Source of the DNA: Macrotis lagotis
Lineage: Eukaryota; Chordata; Mammalia; Peramelemorphia; Peramelidae
NCBI RefSeq assembly: GCF_037893015.1
Contig: NC_133658.1
Location: 881,620,893-881,684,892 of the forward strand
Reading direction: 5' to 3'
Length of the DNA: 64,000 bases
A program made the translations under genes and the position numbers. This document shows positions 60,501 to 64,000 of the stretch, one piece after another. The number at the start of each line of letters is the position of its first letter. The first letter of the stretch is position 1. Under the pieces are notes generated by a model that did no database searches, was not told where the DNA came from, and saw only the letters and a list, made by a program, of their open reading frames with translations.

Positions 60501-63500
60501 GGTTCTAGGTCATTCCAGGATTTTTCCCCTGTTTCACCCTAACTATGGTATTTCTTCAGGATCCCAACTACATTAATTGTCTTCTCCTGCAGCTGAATAT
60601 TCAAGGCTTTCCCCTAACCAAGGCACCAATTTCTTACTGAAAACAGAGGCCCTCCAGATTAATTGTATAAAGTACTTTAATAATCAAAATGGGTTACTTA
60701 TATAGGGACAATCAGAACAGTGACCAGATAACAAAAGTGGATCCCTGTAAAGACCTCAAAAAGTCCAGGGGGTAATTGTAGAAATCAAACAAAGGGAAGA
60801 GGAGCTATCTATTATTGTGGATTGCTAATATTTTGGGCGTTTTCTCAGCTTAGCATTGGGCCCAAGTGCCAGATATTTGGGGATTGTATCAGCCCTGTTT
60901 GCATTGATGTCCTAAGCCTGCAAGTTCATGTACTGGTCATTGTGTCCTTATATTCATTATCATGGTTTTTACCAATAGGGACCAAGTTACTTATGGATAG
61001 CTCTGACTATTGGGAAGTGTTTCTTTATGTTACACTTGCTAATACAGCCTAGTAAAGAGTCTTGCTTGGTTTTCAACTAAACAAGTGTTTTCTGGGATCA
61101 TTACTATAGAGTAGGAAGTGGCCATGTAGCTTCTATAACCTAATACTCTCATTTTAGAAATGTGCAAAGGATGGCTTATCCCATGTCACACAGCTGATAC
61201 ATATCTGAGGTACATTTACACATAGGTCTTTTTGACTCTAAGTAGAGCTGGATTGGATTGTGTATATCATGCCCTTTCCCCTGGGATTACAAATTAACCA
61301 ACAAGCACCTACTATGTGAGAGGGATTGCATTAGGTGATGAAGGTACAAAGACAATTCCTACCCTCAGAGAACTTATAAACTTACATTCTAACCAAGGAA
61401 ACTATGCATTTGTATTTATATATGCAAATAAATTTAGGGTAATTTTAGAGTCAGGGCAATTGGTAGTTGGTTATTTAAGACTTGGGAGGGTCAAGAATGT
61501 CTTCATGGAGAAGGTGGAGCTTGAGCTGAGCTTCCAAAAAAGAAGCCAAGTATTCCTAGGGGCAGAAGTGAGGGAAGGGAAGGTCTCACACTTGAAAAAA
61601 CCTATGCAAAGGTGGAGGGATGGGAGATGCCATGTTCTATGTAGAACAGCAAGAAAACTCAGTTGGGAGCACAGACCTTGTGAGGGGAGTAATGAATAAT
61701 AAATTTAGAAAGGTGGTTTGGAGCTGGGTTGTGATGGGTTTCACCAAGACAGGGCTTTGTATCTCATCCTGAGATAGGAATAACTAAAACCATCCCATGC
61801 TTTACAAAGATCAATGTGGACACTACACTGAGGGTAAATAGGAGAAGAAGAACCTGGTTGAAACAGCAAAGAGAAGGTTCTTATAACAGTCTAAGTGACT
61901 TGGGTGGTTGTGATACGAGTGGAAATTGGGGAGGAATGATCTACAGACTTGGCATATATTTGGATTGGGGAAAGTGGGAATGAGGAGTCAGGGATGCCAG
62001 TGAGAACATGAACATGGAGAACTTTGAGGATGAGGATGATGATGCCCTCCATAGAAATAGAGGAAATGAGAAAAATGATCAGTGATATGTGACTTGGGCA
62101 AAATTGTCTGCCCCCCTCTCAGATCACACTACCCTCTCTTACCTTGTTCATAGGATCATGGTGAAGATGAAGGAGCAGCTGCATGTAAGAATGTCCCATT
62201 CTATCCCACTAAGGCCCCAGCCCCACTCACCAGTCCTTGATCATGATGTCTGGTCTCACTGTGTCCATCAGTTCTTTCCAATAGCCCTTGGCTTTTAGGT
62301 TCACCAACTGAGACTTGAGGCAGATACTGGAGAGATATGAGGTGATTGGCTCTAGGTCAACTCAGTCTTGAGCTGGGTATCCTCATCACCCCAACATCCT
62401 CACAGAGGAAATATGAAGATAGGAACACCATGCCAGCCGGGGAACAAGGCTCAGAGCAGTCCATCAGATGTGACCTTGTAGGGTCATCTTGTGACTCCTT
62501 CCTCAGCTCCTGGGCCTAGAGTTAGGAAGACTCATCTTTCTGAGTTTAAATTTAACCTCAGATACTAACTATGTGAAAATGGGCAAGTCACCTCACCTTG
62601 CTTGCCTCAGTTTTATCACCTGTAAAATGAGTTGGAGAAGGAAATGGCAAACCACTCCAGTATCTTTGCCAAAAAAAACCCAAACCCAAATATGGTCATG
62701 AAGAACCAAACAGACTGAAAACAAATAAACAAAAATCAGTCATCTGGAATCCAGTAACTTCAGTAATTCACTTTTGACCCCTCAGCAATCACCTTCCATC
62801 AGAAGAAAGAAATGTGGAAGTCAACTACATGAGGAGTTTTGAAATCATAGGATTTGGATTTGAGTCCCTGCCCCCCAGCTTGTGACGTGAGTGACCTTAG
62901 CCAAGTTACTATCTCTCAGTTTTTTTCCTTCAAAATGAGGACATGGAACTGGATGGTCTCCTCTAGCTCCTAATCCTGGGTCTTGTGAGTTCTTGGAGGG
63001 CAGGGCCTGGCTTTCACCTTTCTTTGCTTCCTTAGCACTTAGCATTGATCTGAGAAGATTTGTGGTTCAGTAGGTTCATTTGTGTCCCAAGTGATCTTGA
63101 TCTCACCTGGGGTTTTCTTGGCAGATATACTGGAGTACTGTACCATTTCCTTCTCCAACCCATTAGACAGAAGAAGAAACTGAGGCAAACAGGTTGAAGT
63201 GACTTGCCCAGTATCACACAGCTAGTGTCTGAAGCTGGATTTGAACTCAGGTCTTCCTGACACTAGGCCTGGACCTCTATCCCTTGTGCCCCCTAAATGC
63301 TCCCTGGCATCTTGTACTTAATATATGCTTGTGATTAATTTTAATCTCTAGTCATTCACTTTATTAGGCATTTCCTTGCAACAGTCACTGTGCTGGGACC
63401 TGGGGATGCCCTCACATTCTAATGGAAATGGTGGAAAATAACCAGGCAGAGCCAATCCATGGACCCAGACTGGATGGAAGGTGATTTCACAAGGGCAGGC

Positions 63501-64000
63501 CCCGGCAGCTGTGGGTACTAGAAAACGCCTCCTGCAGAATGTGAGGCTCGAATGGGGGCTGAAGGAAAATAGGAGCACCAACAGCTGAAGTAATGATGGA
63601 GAGCATTCCAGAGATGGCCAATATGAAGAGTTACTGACCTGTAGTCCAGGGGATAAAGGCCTGGGCTTGGAGTCAGGAAAACCTGGTATCAACTCCATAC
63701 ACTTCCTAGGAGGCTACTTAATCATTGTCTATCTCAGTTTCCTCAACTATAAAGTGTATAGGAGTAAGAGTTTTAAAAATGTCAGTTATTATATTATTTC
63801 TCAGCTGTCCTGGGAACTCCTAGCTCAATTCTTCCTGATCCCTCCATCCCTTCCTCCCCAGAGCCCACTCAAGTCAGGATTCCTCTTACTCATAGGAGGT
63901 GACAAAGTATTTCTTGACTTTGGGGTCTGGGAACACTCCCCAATCTTCTGTAGGCATGTCTTCCACTTTCCAATAATTTCCTCCATTCCTATCAATTCTC
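54301..64000 (-). CDS. FBXO6: Gene C: F-box/FBA-domain protein, C-terminal exons 3-6 (5' part beyond right edge)
   Basis: Minus-strand host gene with four exons in the window: 63890-64000 (partial), 62231-62326, 55140-55275 and 54301-54507. The spliced frame is open to a TAA-type end and encodes the whole FBA domain apart from its first residues: NGGNYWKVEDMP, KKYFVTSY, CLKSQLVNLKAKGYWKELMD, FAARHDCGCRYQIRVQLLSA, EQWSDAEWREVSHTF, HGGKDTQYWAGWYGPRVTNS. The Tyr-Trp of QYWAGW is equivalent to the pair that contacts the chitobiose core in FBXO2, so glycan binding is plausible. A tail of about 28 residues after the domain resembles FBXO6 more than the shorter FBXO44. The intron between exons 4 and 5 is about 7 kb and holds the LTR-flanked element. 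Sequence upstream of the right edge should hold the F-box exon. Exact orthology is unresolved. Confidence 0.9.
54780..54845. repeat. AT-rich microsatellite (TATA)n
   Basis: ATATATATGTATACACACAAATATATATATATATATC, in the last intron of gene C. Confidence 0.9.
54856..54990 (+). mobile_element. SINE in the last intron of gene C
   Basis: Sense SINE with an internal loss after GGCACAGTTG and flanks AAGTTCAT. Confidence 0.85.
55140..55275 (-). CDS. FBXO6: Gene C exon 5, FBA domain
   Basis: The exon is 136 bp, with acceptor CCTTAG|GTTTGC and donor AGAGAG|GTCAGT. It reads FAARHDCGCRYQIRVQLLSA, KYVVLDSFEPPAMEIEQWSD, AEWRE. It parallels human FBXO6 (FAAR.DCGC.YQ..VQL) and ends in phase 0. Confidence 0.92.
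56391..56544 (-). mobile_element. SINE inserted only in copy C
   Basis: Antisense SINE with flanks GAGCATTTGTAAT (56378-56390) and GAGCATTTTTAAT (56545-56557). The copy A site near 1410 is empty. Confidence 0.9.
58076..58226 (+). mobile_element. SINE inserted only in copy C
   Basis: Diverged sense SINE with flanks AAGTTATAAGAAG (58063-58075) and AAGTTATAAAAAG (58227-58239). Copy A near 3110 reads through without it. Confidence 0.85.
59267..59435. mobile_element. Short hAT-like (MITE) element only in copy C
   Basis: 169 bp with ends CTGGGGCTATCCAACTT and, inward from the right, CAGAGTTGTCCAAAATGG, a loose inverted repeat of the hAT type. The flanks GTCCTATA and GTCTATAT approximate an 8-bp target repeat. 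Copy A near 4490 is empty. Confidence 0.65.
61300..62090 (+). repeat. Ancient dispersed repeat, copy C counterpart
   Basis: Near-identical to 5730-6480, including CTATGTAGAACAGC and the GAGGATGAGGATGATGATGCCCTCCATAG end just before FBA exon 4. Confidence 0.55.
62231..62326 (-). CDS. FBXO6: Gene C exon 4, FBA domain
   Basis: The exon is 96 bp, with acceptor CTCCAG|TATC and donor GACTG|GTGAGT. It reads ICLKSQLVNLKAKGYW then KELMDTVRPDIMIKDW. Translation is almost identical to gene A exon 4. Confidence 0.9.
62520..62745 (+). mobile_element. tRNA-type SINE, unsplit counterpart of 6960-7330
   Basis: ATCACCTGTAAAATGAGTTGGAGAAGGAAATGGCAAACCACTCCAGTATCTTTGCC. It shows the pre-insertion state of the SINE site in copy A. 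Confidence 0.75.
63055..63300 (-). mobile_element. MIR-like SINE, antisense
   Basis: CTTGGCAGATATACTGGAGTACTGTACC, GACTTGCCCAGTATCACACAGCTAG. Counterpart of 7640-7860. Confidence 0.7.
63890..64000 (-). CDS. FBXO6: Gene C exon 3 (cut by window edge), start of FBA domain
   Basis: The sequence reads RIDRNGGNYWKVEDMPTEDW then GVFPDPKVKKYFVTSYE, and ends in TATGA|GTAAGA. It is intact and continues past position 64000. Confidence 0.88.

Larger units (their letters stand above)
55690..60990 (-). mobile_element. Old LTR-flanked (ERV-like) element in copy C
   Basis: Two direct repeats of about 380-400 bp (55690-56088 and 60608-60988) flank about 4.5 kb. Both contain CTATATAAG (minus strand), a TATA-like box, and both end near GGTCCCTAT. 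On the minus strand a purine-rich stretch sits just before the left repeat, as a polypurine tract would before a 3' LTR. A short remnant frame with a hydrophobic segment lies beside it, where an envelope tail would be. The interior is AT-rich with no recognisable gag or pol. By eye the two LTRs differ from each other more than the duplicate copies differ, so it is an old, clearly decayed insertion that predates the duplication. Confidence 0.55.
55343..64000. repeat. Segmental duplication, copy C
   Basis: Sister of the 370-9210 segment, offset by about 55 kb. It carries three insertions absent from copy A (SINEs at 56391-56544 and 58076-58226, a short hAT at 59267-59435). It also keeps about 850 bp (60215-61055) that copy A lacks. 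Confidence 0.85.

Noticed and set aside
61316-61699. A 127-codon plus-strand frame
   Set aside because: It lies inside the ancient dispersed repeat duplicated at 5730-6480, where the corresponding frame is not kept open over the same stretch.

Overview
This is animal nuclear DNA, almost certainly from a marsupial. It has long introns with GT-AG borders and a dense load of marsupial-type interspersed repeats. The most telling is a SINE of about 150 bp: its head reads like GGGGCAGCTAGGTGGCACAG, its body carries CTAGCTGTGTGGCCTTGGGC, and its tail is CCTTGCAAAAACCTAAAA. This matches the WSINE-type SINE of Australasian marsupials as I remember it. Marsupial L1 and short-L1 (HAL1-like) copies are also abundant. 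No bacterial-type genes, rRNA, tRNA genes or CRISPR arrays are visible.

The only host genes I can recognise are on the minus strand. They belong to the FBXO6/FBXO44/FBXO2 family: an F-box followed by an FBA domain, the substrate receptors of SCF ubiquitin ligases that recognise N-glycosylated proteins. Three family members are present. Gene A (10620 down to 6674) has intact F-box, third and fourth exons; its last two exons must lie left of the window. Gene B (43597 down to 39485) is a pseudogene: four recognisable exons, several frameshifts, a SINE inside the last exon and no F-box exon found. Gene C (64000 down to 54301) has an intact second half (four exons, stop codon and poly(A) signal); its F-box exon lies right of the window. 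A CpG-richer block at about 30.06-30.62 kb looks like a minus-strand promoter and noncoding first exon, with an ETS site and a triple IRF/ISRE motif. By position it would serve gene A.

The flanks of genes A and C are copies of each other. About 0.37-9.2 kb matches about 55.34-64.0 kb along its whole length in the same order, so A and C arose by tandem segmental duplication. Each copy later received its own SINE, L1 or hAT insertions, and most leave a clean empty site in the sister copy. Both copies also carry the same older LTR-flanked element, which was therefore present before the duplication.

Region by region: 0.4-9.2 kb, duplicate copy A with LTR-element remains and gene A exons 3-4; 10.4-10.6 kb, gene A F-box exon; 12-13.5 kb, LTR-like and MIR-like remnants; 15.2-20.2 kb, a HAL1-like element with nested SINEs, an LTR and a (TTTC)n tract; 20.2-30 kb, mostly old repeats and unassigned sequence; 30-30.6 kb, candidate promoter; 30.8-32.6 kb, inverted repeat and LTR-like sequence; 33.4-35.2 kb, pyrimidine tract, then a hAT transposon inside an L1/HAL1 ORF1 fragment; 36.6-38.65 kb, L1 3' ends and a purine tract; 39.5-43.6 kb, pseudogene B; 44.1-45.2 kb, SINEs and a solo LTR nested in a SINE; 45.9-52.6 kb, a stack of minus-strand L1/HAL1 elements; 52.6-54.2 kb, unassigned; 54.3-64.0 kb, gene C and duplicate copy C.
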